Source: Macrostomum hystrix
Lineage: Eukaryota > Platyhelminthes > Macrostomidae
NCBI GenBank assembly: GCA_950097015.1
Contig: CATNEN010000038.1
Coordinates: forward strand, 34,620,501-34,684,500
DNA length: 64,000 bases
Direction: 5' to 3'
Each line of letters opens with the position of its first letter. Positions within the stretch are counted from its first letter, which is position 1. Positions 24,701-33,200 of this stretch are shown in pieces. The translations under genes and the position numbers were made by a program. A model generated the notes under the pieces. That model saw only the letters and a program-made list of their open reading frames with translations. It had not been told where the DNA came from and did no database searches.

Positions 24701-26523
24701 AATGGATTGCTAGTCTAGCCTAGATGGATCTTGGATATTAGAATGGATTGCTAGTCTAGCCTAGATGGATCTTGGATATTAGAATGGATTGCTAGTCTAG
24801 TCTAGATGGATCTTGAATATTAGAATGAATGGATTGCTAGTCTAGTCTAGATGGATCTTGGATATTAGAATGAATGGATTGCTAGTCTAGTCTAGATGGA
24901 TCTTGGATATTAGAATGGATTGCTAGTCTAGCCTAGATGGATCTTGAATATTAGAATGAATGGATTGCTAGTCTAGTCTAGATGGATCTTGGATATTAGA
25001 ATGGATTGCTAGTCTAGCCTAGATGGATCTTGAATATTAGAATGAATGGATTGCTAGTCTAGTCTAGATGGATCTTGGATATTAGAATGGATTGCTAGTC
25101 TAGCCTAGATGGATCTTGGATATTAGAATGGATTGCTAGTCTAGCCTAGATGGATCTTGGATATTAGAATGGATTGCTAGTCTAGCCTAGATGGATCTTG
25201 GATATTAGAATGGATTGCTAGTCTAGCCTAGATGGATCTTGGATATTAGAATGGATTGCTAGTCTAGCCTAGATGGATCTTGGATATTAGAATGGATTGC
25301 TAGTCTAGCCTAGATGGATCTTGGATACTAGAATGGATTGCTAGTCTAGCCTAGATGGATCTTGGATATTAGAATGGATTGCTAGTCTAGCCTAGATGGA
25401 TCTTGGATATTAGAATGGATTGCTAGTCTAGCCTAGATGGATCTTGGATATTAGAATGGATGGATTGCTAGTCTAGTCTAGATGGATCTTGGATATTAGA
25501 ATAGATTGCTAGTCTAGACTAGATGGATCTTGGATATTAGAATGGATTGCTAGTCTAGCCTAGATGGATCTTGGATATTAGAATAGATTGCTAGTCTAGC
25601 CTAGATGGATCTTGGATATTAGAATGGATTGCTAGTCTAGCCTAGATGGATCTTGGATATTAGAATGGATTGCTAGTCTAGCCTAGATATATCTTGGATA
25701 TTAGAATATGGATTGCTAGTCTAGCCCTGATAGCAATTATCCTACTCCGCTCTCCAGATGGGCCGTAATCCTAGCCTTCGACGTAAAAGTGGAGCGCGAA
25801 GCTCAAGAGCTGGCGGACAGTCACGGCGTGAAGATCTTCACAGCCGACATCATCTATCACCTGAGCGACGCGTTCATGAAATGGCGGGACGATCGGGTCA
25901 AAGCTGAACGAGAAAAGTTCAAAGACATCGCCGTCTTCCCCTGCAAGCTACGCATCCTGCCCCAGTTCATCTTCAATAGCCGCGACCCCATCGTCTGCGG
26001 CGTCAACGTTGAGGCTGGCATCCTGAAGGTTGGCACCCCGCTTGCCGTGCCATCAAAGGAGTGCATCTACCTGGGCCGCGTGGAGTCTCTGGAGCTCAAT
26101 CATAAGAAGGTCTGAACTTTTACCTGTCTTTGTCCACCTGCCCTTCTTTTTCTGGTTGTCTGTCTGTCCATCTTTCTGTCCGCCTGTCTGCCTGTCCGCC
26201 TGTCTGCCTGTCTGTCTGTCCGCGTGGCTGTCTGTCTATCTGTTTGTCTGTGTGTCAGTCTGTAGTATGCCTGTCACTGAAATTGGCTCCATTCAAACCA
26301 GGTTGACGAGGCCCGCCGAGGCGCCGAAGTCTGCATCAAGATCGCCGCACCGCCTGGCGACGCGCCGAAGTTATACGGGCGGCACTTCGACCACACTGAC
26401 CTGCTGATGAGCCGCATTAGTCGAGAGAGCATCGACGCCCTGAAGCAGTACTTCCGCGACGACCTGAGCAAAGAAGACTGGAAGCTGGTTATCGATCTGA
26501 AGAAGGCCTTCAATGTCTACTAA
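1823..26523 (+). CDS. EIF5B: Eukaryotic translation initiation factor 5B (eIF5B), six coding exons
   Basis: Coding exons are 1823-3727, 4613-4795, 11664-11957, 23710-23918, 25758-26109 and 26302-26523, joining in frame to 1054 residues. eIF5B is the GTPase that joins the 60S subunit to the 40S initiation complex and acts in the cytosol. Residues 1 to about 460 are a charged Lys/Glu/Ala-rich tail with coiled-coil-like KEKEKE and RREEE runs. The G domain follows: G1 GHVDTGKT at 472-479, [10 protein letters not shown] switch I, G3 DTPGH at 536-540, G4 NKID at 590-593 and G5 SAH at 658-660. Domain II, domain III ([15 protein letters not shown]) and domain IV (ending in [15 protein letters not shown]) follow in the usual order. 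Length is slightly below the human protein (1220), the difference being in the disordered tail. The first ATG in frame ([11 protein letters not shown]) was chosen as start. Intron 3 hosts an antisense gene, and introns 1-4 all hold repeats. Confidence 0.96.
3728..4612 (+). other. eIF5B intron 1
   Basis: The donor is gtgggc and the acceptor is tatttag at 4612. It contains minisatellite A2. The remainder is AT-rich without other features. Confidence 0.85.
3838..4275. repeat. Minisatellite A2, 23-bp unit, in eIF5B intron 1
   Basis: The unit contains CTGATGGATTGTGGAATAA, with about 19 copies alternating two or three variants (AAGCC, ACCAA, ACCAAA ends). It gives long minus-strand open frames in all registers, which are artefacts. 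Confidence 0.93.
4613..4795 (+). CDS. EIF5B: eIF5B exon 2 (end of G domain)
   Basis: This exon has 61 codons, phase 0 at both ends. It encodes [19 protein letters not shown], then [14 protein letters not shown] (the G5 motif), and ends VMEV-type sequence at GAG followed by gtgagt. Confidence 0.94.
4905..5890. repeat. Minisatellite A3, about 20-bp base unit with higher-order forms
   Basis: The base unit is TCTCTCCTGACATCCCACTG-like. Three blocks are visible: 4905-5130 (alternating TCTCATGACGTAACACTG and TCTCCTGACACCCCACTG), 5131-5600 (a compound unit of about 49 bp with CTGTCTGTCTTGTCACATTC), and 5600-5885 (alternating CTCTGTCACTCC and CACTGTCTCTCC). Confidence 0.92.
6675..6712. repeat. CTG trinucleotide microsatellite
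   Basis: This is a run of about nine CTG/GCT triplets in eIF5B intron 2. Shorter CTG runs occur at 6285-6300, 9758-9770 and 10828-10840. Confidence 0.85.
7030..8070 (-). mobile_element. Decayed hAT-type element carrying minisatellite A4 (inverted relative to 12022-12824)
   Basis: The array core has unit-flanking sequence that aligns, in reverse complement, with that of the well-preserved element at 12022-12824. On the left, TTTCTGACACCTAC corresponds to the reverse complement of GTAGATGTCAGAAG there. On the right, CAATCAATGGGGCTGGCTG resembles the reverse complement of its sequence next to the left array edge. Terminal repeats are not recognisable, so the limits are approximate. This was aligned by eye. 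Confidence 0.5.
7084..8036. repeat. Minisatellite A4, 16-bp unit, in eIF5B intron 2
   Basis: About 59 copies of TCTCATCTCACCCGTG with variants. Some copies (TCTAATCTCTCCCGTG, for example near 7357 and 7590) are exact reverse complements of the unit in the hAT element at 12022-12824. The array is almost all pyrimidine on this strand. The 232-codon open frame over it is an artefact. Confidence 0.93.
8258..9082 (-). pseudogene. Mariner-type transposase, decayed
   Basis: This is a 274-codon frame resembling Tc1/mariner transposases. Domains in order: a helix-turn-helix part ([11 protein letters not shown], then [19 protein letters not shown] with [14 protein letters not shown]), a first catalytic Asp in [14 protein letters not shown], and a second in [21 protein letters not shown] follows, where the family expects PDLAP then the third Asp. 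Here the residue 35 after the second Asp is Tyr, and the frame soon ends (ISIEC), so the third Asp and the C terminus are missing. The N terminus is also short, and a glycine run (GGGGG) interrupts the segment between the first two Asps. It is therefore non-functional. It lies antisense in eIF5B intron 2. A sequence near 9145-9165 (ACCACCCTATATTT on the + strand) could be part of its 5' terminal repeat, but no matching right end was found. Confidence 0.85.
10372..10682 (+). mobile_element. SINE-A copy, near full length
   Basis: It has a tRNA-like head (TGGTTAGGGCGTCGGACTCA, then GGGGGTTCAATTTCC as B-box-like) and a central block CACTTAACTCTGCATTGC and TTCACCCAGCTGTTAAATGG. The conserved palindrome CAGTCCATGGACTG follows, then a 3' part CAGATGCGCC...GGGGCAGGTGTAATC and an ATT-repeat tail. 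The orientation is set by the head and tail. Confidence 0.88.
11522..11640 (-). repeat. Three tRNA T-arm-like motifs next to eIF5B exon 3
   Basis: The motif GATTCGAACTCGTG occurs three times (near 11529, 11576 and 11617). On the minus strand it reads CACGAGTTCGAATC, a tRNA T-arm/B-box sequence. No acceptor stem or D-arm can be found, so these are not tRNA genes. They are probably SINE-head relics. Confidence 0.55.
11595..11608. promoter_or_regulatory. CACGTGATCACGTG palindrome (double E-box)
   Basis: This is a perfect 14-bp palindrome with two CACGTG E-box cores, 56 bp upstream of eIF5B exon 3. bHLH factors bind CACGTG in general, but a role here is unproven. It overlaps the T-arm-like repeat cluster and may be incidental. 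Confidence 0.3.
11664..11957 (+). CDS. EIF5B: eIF5B exon 3 (domain II)
   Basis: This exon has 98 codons, phase 0 at both ends, and runs from [13 protein letters not shown] to SNEIEVFK. It includes [20 protein letters not shown] and [12 protein letters not shown], strongly conserved in eIF5B domain II. Donor gtcagt. Confidence 0.95.
12022..12824 (+). mobile_element. hAT-type non-autonomous element (803 bp) filled by a minisatellite
   Basis: The left end CAGGGGTAGGCAAACT and the reverse complement of the right end, CAGGGGTCGGCAAACT, form 16-bp terminal inverted repeats with one mismatch. They are flanked by perfect 8-bp direct repeats CTTTACAG at 12014-12021 and 12825-12832. CAGGGGT..GCAAACT termini with an 8-bp target duplication are typical of hAT transposons. 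Short subterminal GGGCC-rich sequences follow on both sides (GGCGGGCC left; GGGCCGCATCTGGCCC right). There is no transposase, and the interior is an array of 16-bp units. The near-perfect ends and target duplication suggest a fairly recent insertion. It sits 64 bp downstream of the eIF5B exon 3 donor. Confidence 0.93.
12108..12728. repeat. Minisatellite A5, 16-bp unit, inside the hAT element
   Basis: About 39 copies of GAGAGATTAGACACGG and variants (GATAAGACAGGG, GATGAGACACAG, GATGGGACACGA). The same unit, inverted, is found within array A4. Confidence 0.94.
14469..17811 (-). CDS. Divergent SLC6-family transporter, two exons, nested in eIF5B intron 3
   Basis: Exon 1 is 17811-16928 (donor gtaagt, phase 2). 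Exon 2 is 16167-14469 (acceptor catttgcag), giving 860 residues. An alternative acceptor at 16182 also keeps frame. SLC6 proteins are Na+/Cl--coupled carriers with 12 membrane helices. What is seen: [18 protein letters not shown] and GIGLLML match the TM2 to IL1 region, VRALTLG with [30 protein letters not shown] matches TM5/TM6 and the LGSYNxYxNN loop, [19 protein letters not shown] matches the start of TM8, and [11 protein letters not shown] with [14 protein letters not shown] matches TM10. The usual TM1 sodium-site motif (GLGNVWRFPY type) is absent: that position reads [20 protein letters not shown]. The EL2 loop is very short. The C-terminal tail of about 290 residues is rich in Gly, Pro and Gln. 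The frame is intact over both exons, so a gene is likely, but it may be transport-inactive. Confidence 0.8.
16168..16927 (-). other. Intron of the SLC6-like gene
   Basis: 760 nt, donor gtaagt on the minus strand. The preferred acceptor ends at 16168. It contains a SINE-A fragment. Confidence 0.7.
16500..16625 (-). mobile_element. SINE-A fragment in the SLC6-like intron
   Basis: It contains GCTGTTCAGTCCATGGACTC and the following CTACACCAACCCGAATTTC, matching the reverse-strand centre of SINE-A. Head and tail are not clear. Confidence 0.65.
17812..18300 (-). promoter_or_regulatory. Possible promoter / 5' region of the SLC6-like gene
   Basis: This region lies upstream of the minus-strand ATG at 17811. 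It is GC-richer than its surroundings and contains a CRE-like TGACGTAG at about 18159. No TATA box or defined start site can be assigned. Position is the main evidence. Confidence 0.25.
18903..19000 (-). mobile_element. SINE-A fragment
   Basis: It contains CAGTTGTTCAGTCCATGGAC and the downstream CCATACCTACCCAAGTTTC. It corresponds to the reverse strand of the SINE-A centre. Confidence 0.6.
19140..19432 (+). mobile_element. SINE-A copy
   Basis: Its B-box-like part is GGGGGTTCGATTTCAGACTC. It also has the TGCATTGCTTCAGTTCAGCC block, the GTTAAATGGGTACC block, CAGTCCATGGACTGAACAGC, CAGATGCGCC and GGGGCAGGTATAATCAATTA, with an AT-rich tail. Confidence 0.85.
19625..19647. repeat. AT dinucleotide microsatellite
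   Basis: This is a run of about 11 AT units in eIF5B intron 3. Nothing else is recognisable in 19440-19910. Confidence 0.8.
19915..21450. repeat. Minisatellite A6, 33-bp unit, in eIF5B intron 3
   Basis: Units contain GCAATTAACTGTAGG and TTACAATTGTCTACGAAA. A second unit type reads CTTTAATAGCAACTAACTG, and a shortened junction GGTTACTGTAGGTCTACG recurs at intervals, giving a higher-order pattern. Because 33 is a multiple of 3, both strands stay open for 235 codons at 20784-21531. These are not genes. Confidence 0.94.
22022..22240 (-). mobile_element. SINE-A copy, diverged
   Basis: On the minus strand it reads a tRNA-like head (the + strand shows ATTCGAACCCCCGACTC at about 22196) and then the centre (CTGTTCAGTCCATTGACTG on the + strand). 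The palindrome has one substitution. The 3' tail is missing. Confidence 0.75.
22972..23290 (+). mobile_element. SINE-B copy, near full length
   Basis: It has a pol III A-box-like TGGCAGAGTGG and B-box-like GCTCGATTCC in a tRNA-like head. The body follows with GAGGCCACATTCATTTGG, GAGAGAAGGCTTGGGGGC, GCCTGACGATGAAAGTCAGG and CAGATGTACACAGCTGTG, then a TTATTATTATTA tail. It lies directly before a SINE-A copy. Confidence 0.88.
23314..23592 (+). mobile_element. SINE-A copy
   Basis: It has a TGTAGCTGAGTG head, the B-box-like AGCTCGATTCCCGACT, TGCATTGCTTCAGTTCACC, CAGTCCATGGACTGGACAGC and a GGGGCAGGTGTAACTTAATA 3' end. It sits 24 bp after a SINE-B in the same orientation, 120 bp upstream of eIF5B exon 4. 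Confidence 0.85.
23710..23918 (+). CDS. EIF5B: eIF5B exon 4 (domain III)
   Basis: 209 nt running from [16 protein letters not shown] to LEKDP plus two bases of the next codon. It contains [19 protein letters not shown] and [14 protein letters not shown]. The donor is gtgagt, so the codon is completed by the A of exon 5 (CAA, Gln). Confidence 0.95.
23945..25728. repeat. Minisatellite A7, 41-bp unit, filling eIF5B intron 4
   Basis: About 43 copies. The core is TAGAATGGATTGCTAGTCTA and the rest of the unit contains GATGGATCTTGGATATTA. Minor variants insert GAAT or change GCC to GTC. The array begins 26 bp after the donor and ends about 30 bp before the acceptor of the 1839-bp intron 23919-25757. 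Confidence 0.95.
25758..26109 (+). CDS. EIF5B: eIF5B exon 5 (domain III-IV)
   Basis: It starts by completing a Gln codon, then [19 protein letters not shown]. It includes [20 protein letters not shown] of domain IV and ends LNHKK at AAG followed by gtctga. Confidence 0.95.
26110..26301 (+). other. eIF5B intron 5, CTGT/CCTG-rich
   Basis: 192-nt intron containing an irregular GTCTGTCCGCCTGTCTGCCT simple-sequence tract at about 26155-26265. Acceptor ttcaaaccag. Confidence 0.85.
26302..26523 (+). CDS. EIF5B: eIF5B exon 6 (C-terminal end)
   Basis: 73 codons plus TAA, running from [14 protein letters not shown] to KKAFNVY. It includes [20 protein letters not shown], conserved at the C terminus of eIF5B. 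Confidence 0.95.
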   Translation, partial: VDEARRGAEVCIKIAAPPGDAPKLYGRHFDHTDLLMSRISRESIDALKQYFRDDLSKEDWKLVIDLKKAFNVY

Positions 26524-26639
26524 AATAACCATCTTATTTTATTTCTCTCTATTGCGTCTGGTTTCAACTTTAATCCTCTTGAGCTCTTTAACTTTTCCTG
26601 TTTTTTCGATCCAGTCTTTTGGGTTGGCCATTGCACCCC

Positions 26640-28268
26640 CAATTCTAGTACCATTCAAGTTGTCATTACATTCCCAATTCAACTACCATTTCAAGTTGGT
26701 CAATACACCCCCAATTCAACTACCTTTCAAGTTGGTCATTGCACTCCCAATTCAACTACCTTTCAAGTTGGTCATTACACCCACAATTCAACTACCTTTC
26801 AAGTTGGTCATTACACCCACAATTCAACTACCTTTCAAGTTGGTCATTACACCCCCAATTCAACTACCTTTCAAGTTGGTCATTGCACCCCCAATTCAAC
26901 TACCTTTCAAGTTGGTCATTACACCCCCAATTCAACTACCTTTCAAGTTGGTCATTGCACCCCCAATTCAACTACCTTTCAAGTTGGTCATTACACCCCC
27001 AATTCAACTACCTTTCAAGTTGGTCATTGCACCCCCAATTCAACTACCTTTCAAGTTGGTCATTACACCCCCAATTCAACTACCTTTCAAGTTGGTCATT
27101 GCACCCCCAATTCAACTACCTTTCAAGTTGGTCATTGCACTCCCAATTCAACTACCTTTCAAGTTGGTCATTACACCCACAATTCAACTACCTTTCAAGT
27201 TGGTCATTACACCCACAATTCAACTACCATTTAAGTTGGTCATTGCACCCCCAATTCAACTACCTTTCAAGTTGTCATTACACCCCCAATTCAACTACCT
27301 TTCAAGTTGGTCATTACACCCCCAATTCAACTACCATTCAAGCTGGTCATTACACCCCCAATTCAACTACCTTTCAAGTTGGTCATTGCACCCCCAATTC
27401 AACTACCTTTCAAGTTGGTCATTACACCCCCAATTCAACTACCTTTCAAGTTGGTCATTACACCCCCAATTCAACTACCTTTCAAGTTGGTCATTACACC
27501 CCCAATTCAACTACCTTTCAAGTTGGTCATTGCACCCCCAATTCAACTACCGTTTCAAGCTGGTCATTACACCCCCAATTCAACTACCATTTCAAGTTGG
27601 TCATTACACCCCCAATTCAACTACCTTTCAAGTTGGTCATTACACCCCCAATTCAACTACCATTTCAAGTTGGTCATTACACCCCCAATTCAACTACCAT
27701 TTCAAGTTGGTCATTACACCCCCAATTCAACTACCTTTCAAGTTGGTCATTACACTCCCAATTCAACTACCATTTCAAGTTGGTCATTACACCCCCAATT
27801 CAACTACCTTTCAAGTTGGTCATTGCACCCCCAATTCAACTACCTTTCAAGTTGGTCATTACACCCCCAATTCAACTACCTTTCAAGTTGGTCATTACAC
27901 CCACAATTCAACTACCTTTCAAGTTGGTCATTACACCCCCAATTCAACTACCTTTCAAGTTGGTCATTGCACCCCCAATTCAACTACCTTTCAAGTTGGT
28001 CATTACACCCACAATTCAACTACCTTTCAAGTTGTCATTACACTCCCAATTCAACTACCTTTCAAGTTGGTCATTACACCCCCAATTCAACTACCATTCA
28101 AGTTGTCATTACACTCCCAATTCAACTACCTTTCAAGTTGGTCATTACACCCCCAATTCAACTACCATTTCAAGTTGGTCATTACACCCCCAATTCAACT
28201 ACCTTTCAAGTTGGTCATTACACCCCCAATTCAACTACCATTTCAAGTTGGTCATTACACCCCCTTCT
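26640..28268. repeat. Minisatellite A8, 36-bp unit, just 3' of eIF5B
   Basis: About 45 copies with CCAATTCAACTACC and TTTCAAGTTGGTCATTACAC. It starts about 115 bp after the eIF5B stop, so the 3' UTR may reach into it. The 36-bp period gives frames of up to 631 codons that are not genes. Confidence 0.94.
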
Positions 28269-29285
28269 TCCATGTTTCAAACTTTCAAATCGCCATTATC
28301 CCTTATCCCATTAATTTGAACGAGTTAGATCTCGATAGTCTTAAACCTGTCTGTATTTTTGCTTGGCCTATTTGGTTATATGTACTGTCTGCGCCACTTA
28401 CAGGATAAATATTGATTCCTCTTTTCAGTGGCCATTGAACCTTAAACTGCTTTCTTAACTGTCAAATTAAAACTAATTGATTTTAAAGCAAAAAACACTG
28501 ATAATATAGTTTTTGTGAATGGCATTTTTCATTTTCTTCTATTATTATTTTGTCTTCTCTGTCGCGAAAACTGATAGAAGGAAAGTTAAATTGTTGGTTT
28601 ATTTTCTGCGCGCGTAATAATTCCTGGTCTTTTGGTGTCCTCGAAATTTGAAATCTACGCATTGAAATCTTTCATTCGTGGCTAAATAGTCGATCCCGTG
28701 ACCGTACTTTGTTTATTTTTTTTGTCTTCTCTGTTGTGCTGTGCATTTTAAATATCGCCAGCTTGTCTGGGTAAAAATTTGGGCCGTTTAGGAACGGAAT
28801 AATTTTTCAAGTTACTCCGATCTGTAAATGCTTCACTTGCTACTCAATCGGTGTCAGTAGCGTTATTTGCGTATTGGTGTTATTTTTTGTGGACTGTAGT
28901 GAAAAAGCGCGAGCTACTCGTAATTAAAGAAACATGCGTAGTTATTCAAATCTAAAAATAACTTAATCGATAATGCTATGTTAATCTAACCAGTTCATTT
29001 TTGTGACCAATGCTGAAAAAAATAATGATTAAAAAAGTAATAAGAATGTTACCTTATGATAACATAATTTCTCTGGAGAGTGGCTATAATTCATAATTCA
29101 ATCGGTATGAAATAGAGCACGCATTGCTAATGCGATTGTCTTATTGAGTTCCAGAACACAATTTGTTTCGATTTGCTTACTTTTGTTTAAAAAGTTGTAG
29201 GTTGTATAGTCTAACATGTGGTCGTCATATTTTTACACTAGCTAAATCCTTATTCATTGGATTCTATACATTTTAAATTATCCCA
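28269..29285. other. Intergenic DNA between eIF5B and the EF-hand gene
   Basis: AT-rich, without a supported gene, RNA or repeat. It lies between two convergent genes. Confidence 0.5.
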
Positions 29286-29935
29286 TTGCTAGATGTACAT
29301 TCATCTCTATGTTAGACCTTCATTAATCCCTTTGATAGACCATCATGAATCCCTTTGATTGACTTTCATGAATCCCTTTGATAGACTTTCATTAATCCCA
29401 TTGTTAGACTTTCATTAATCCCTTTGATAGACTTTCATTAACCCCATTGTTAGACTTTCATTAATCCCTTTGATAGACCATCATGAATCCCTTTGATTGA
29501 CTTTCATTTATCCTATTGTTAGACCATGATTAATCCCTTTGATAGACTTTCATTAACCCCATTGTTAGACTTTCATTAATCCCTTTGATAGACCATCATG
29601 AATCCCTTTGATTGACTTTCATTAATCCCTTTGATAGACTTTCATTTATCCTATTGTTAGACCATGATTAATCCCTTTGATAGACTTTCATTAACCCCAT
29701 TGCTAGACTTTCATTAATCCCTTTGATAGACTTTCATTTATCCTATTGTTAGACCATGATTAATCCCTTTGATAGACTTTCATTAATCCCATTGATAGAC
29801 CATCATTAATCCCATTGATAGACCATCATTAATCCCATTGATAGACCATCATTAATCCCATTGATAGACCATCATTAATCCCATTGTTAGACCATCATTA
29901 ATCCCTTTGTTAGACCTTCATAAATTCCATTATTT
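29286..29935. repeat. Minisatellite A9, 23-bp unit
   Basis: Units of ATTAATCCCTTTGATAGACT and ATTAATCCCATTGATAGACC type, about 28 copies. They decay to the right (to about 30060). It lies about 350 bp downstream of the EF-hand gene stop, which is on the other strand. Confidence 0.92.
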
Positions 29936-30221
29936 GGTTTCGAATATCCCACTTTTTATTCTTAACTATCACATTAGTAATTTCTCTGATTAATCTCATT
30001 CTTAAATTCGCCTTAATTCCGTAGTTACTTTGTTCTTAATCCCATTGTTAGATTCTGCTTTCTAAAATTTAAATCTAATTCTGAATTTTCCGTTTGACCA
30101 TTTTTAGACCTTCAATAATCACAATAAAATAAATTTGAATCTTACATTTATAAGCTTTCAGTCTGCAACTTTATTTACAATCTGTGTAAAATGAAACAAC
30201 AAAATAATTTCTAAACCGTCT

Positions 30222-30227
30222 TTTATT
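30222..30227 (-). terminator. Poly(A) signal of the EF-hand gene
   Basis: AATAAA on the minus strand, 62 nt beyond the stop codon of the EF-hand gene. A second one lies at 30176-30171. Confidence 0.5.
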
Positions 30228-30288
30228 CCAAGCAGTGAGCACAACTTGCTAACACTCTACTCTTAGTAGGCTAAGTCAGATGAATATT

Positions 30289-33200
30289 TTAAGCATCTTC
30301 ACCAAGAGCGGCCGAAAACTCTTCGTAGTCGATCATGCCATCTCCGTCCAGATCGGCTGCCGCTATCATTTCGTCGGCCTCCTCAGTCGTCATCTTGTCG
30401 CCTCGGGTTGTCAAAATGCGCCTTTTGTGTCATAAAAAAGTGAAGTAGTATTAAAAAACTAATACTAGAGATAAACTGTCAACACTACTGCAATCCTTTA
30501 TTAATCTTCTCTAATCAAAGAGTTAATCCCTGAATCTACTCTGATCCTAGAGTTAATCCTCCAATCTACTCCTAATCCTAGAGTTAATCCCTCGATCTAC
30601 TCTTAATCCTAGAGTTAATCCCTCAATCTACTCTAATCATAGAGTTAATCCTCCAATCTACTCCTAATCCTAGAGTTAATCCCTCGATCTACTCTTAATC
30701 CTAGAGTTAATCCCTCAATCTACTCTAATCATAGAGTTAATCCTCCAATCTACTCCTAATCCTAGAGTTAATCCCTCGATCTACTCTTAATCCTAGAGTT
30801 AATTCCCTCAATCTACTCTAATCCTAGAGTTAATTCCCTCAATCTACTCTAATCCTAGAGTTAATCCTCCAATCTACTCCTAATCCTAGAGTTAATCCCT
30901 CGATCTACTCTTAATCCTAGAGTTAATTCCCTCAATCTACTATAATCCTAGATTTAATCCCTTAATCTACTTTAATCCCAGAACTAATCCCTCAATCTAC
31001 TCTAATCCTAGAGCTAATCCCTCAATCTACTCTAGTCCTAGAGCTAATCCCTCAATCTACTCTAATCCCAGAACTAATCCCTCAATCTACTCTAATCCTA
31101 GAGTTATTGCTAGAGCTACTCAGCTGATTAAGTAGCTTTCTCTCTTGTGTGCTCTGTCTGTTCTCGTATTCGCCTCAACTAAGAATATTAGCCAGCTAAT
31201 AAAAGTGCTAATTATCACACCTGAGCTCATCTGCCGTGATGTAGCCTCTCTTCTCAAGGTCGAACACCATGAATGCGTTTTTAATCTCCTCCCGCGTCAC
31301 CGGCTTGTTCACGTGATTCACCATCAGCGACACGAACTCCGGGAAGTCTATAGTCCCGCTGCCTGTTGACAACAAGTTTTTTCCCGATTGAAATCGGATA
31401 GAGTGCATGCGGGCGTGTTTAACTTTGCCTTATTAAACCGAAATATTTTTTCTCTCGCAAAATCACGCAATTTGACGTCAGTTTAGTGTTTTATTTTCAG
31501 CCTAGGTCTCATATTATCCTTATTTTTTGTTCCGCAGACATTTCTGATCTATTGTGACGTGTGTGGGACGTTCTAAAATTAGCGAAATGCGATTCATTTC
31601 TTTTCTCTTTCGTGGTTGCACGTTGTCAGAATTTAGTCCGGCTATTTTTATTTGCCTCTATTTTATTTCTGAATTGAAATATTTCGTTCACGTGAAATAT
31701 ATCATCTTTTTGCACACCGATTATCTGCAGATCCACTTCCTGATAATTAGCTCGGAGTAGGAGGCAGTGATGGCGAGGAACAGAGAAAGGAAGTTGAGGA
31801 AGGCGAGGAATAGAGAAAGGAAGTTGAGGACTGTGAGGAATAGAGAAAGGAAGTTGTGGAATGTGAGGAATAGAGAAAGGAAGTTGTGGAATGTGAGGAA
31901 TAGAGAAAGGAAGTTGAGGAATGTGAGGAATAGAGAAAGGAACGTGAGGAATGTGAGAAAAAAAGAGAAAGGAAGTTGAGGACTGTGAGGAATAGAAAAA
32001 GGAACGTGAGGAATGTGAGGAATAGAGAAAGGAAATTGAGGAATGTGAGGAATAGAGAAAGGAAGTTGAGGACTGTGAGGAATAGAGAAAGGAAGTTGTG
32101 GAATGTGAGGAATAGAGAAAGGAAGTTGAGGAATGTGAGGAATAGAAAAAGGAACGTGAGGAATGTGAGGAATAGAGAAAGGAAATTGAGGAATGTGAGG
32201 AATAGAGAAAGGAAGTTGAGGACTGTGAGGAATAGAGAAAGGAAGTTGTGGAATGTGAGGAATAGAGAAAGGAAGTTGTGGAATGTGAGGAATAGAGAAA
32301 GGAAGTTGAGGAATGTGAGGAATAGAGAAAGGAAGTTGAGGAAGGCGAGGAATAGAGAAAGGAAGTTGAGGACTGTGAGGAATAGAGAAAGGAAGTTGTG
32401 GAATGTGAGGAATAGAGAAAGGAAGTTGTGGAATGTGAGGAATAGAGAAAGGAAGTTGAGGAATGTGAGGAATAGAGAAAGGAACGTGAGGAATGTGAGA
32501 AAAAAAGAGAAAGGAAGTTGAGGAATGTGAGGAATAGAAAAAGGAACGTGAGGAATGTGAGGAATAGAGAAAGGAAATTGAGGAATGTGAGGAATAGAGA
32601 AAGGAAGTTGAGGAATGTGAGGAATAGAGAAAGGAAGTTGTGGAATGTGAGGAATAGAGAAAGGAAGTTGAGGAATGTGAGGAATAGAAAAAGGAACGTG
32701 AGGAATGTGAGGAATAGAGAAAGGAAATTGAGGAATGTGAGGAATAGAGAAAGGAAGTTGAGGACTGTGAGGAATAGAGAAAGGAAGTTGTGGAATGTGA
32801 GGAATAGAGAAAGGAAGTTGTGGAATGTGAGGAATAGAGAAAGGAAGTTGAGGAATGTGAGGAATAGAGAAAGGAAGGTGACGAATGTGAGAAAAAAAGA
32901 GAAAGGAAGTTGAGGAATGTGAGAAATAGAGAAAGGAAGGTGACGAATGTGAGAAATAGAGAAATGAAGTTGAGGAATGTGAGAAATAGAGAGAGAAAGG
33001 TGAGGAATGTGAGAAATAGAGAGAGAAAGGTGAGGAATGTGAGAAATAGAGAGAGAAAGGTGAGGAATGTGAGAAATAGGAAGGAAAGTTAAAAAGATCA
33101 GAAGCAAGGTGAGAAAGATGAGAATAAAGGTGAGAAAGATAAGAAGGAAGGTGAAAAGGTTGGGAAAGAAAGGTGAGAAAGATGAGAATAAAGGTGAGAA

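Noticed and set aside
26513-28408. Open frames of 631, 526 and 335 codons on the + strand
   Set aside because: They are translations of the 36-bp array A8 in three registers. The unit is a multiple of three, so frames stay open without selection.
31626-33107. 493-codon minus-strand frame and several + strand frames of Arg/Asn/Glu repeats
   Set aside because: They come from the 30-bp array A11 inside an intron. The peptides are simple repeats with no start context or family.
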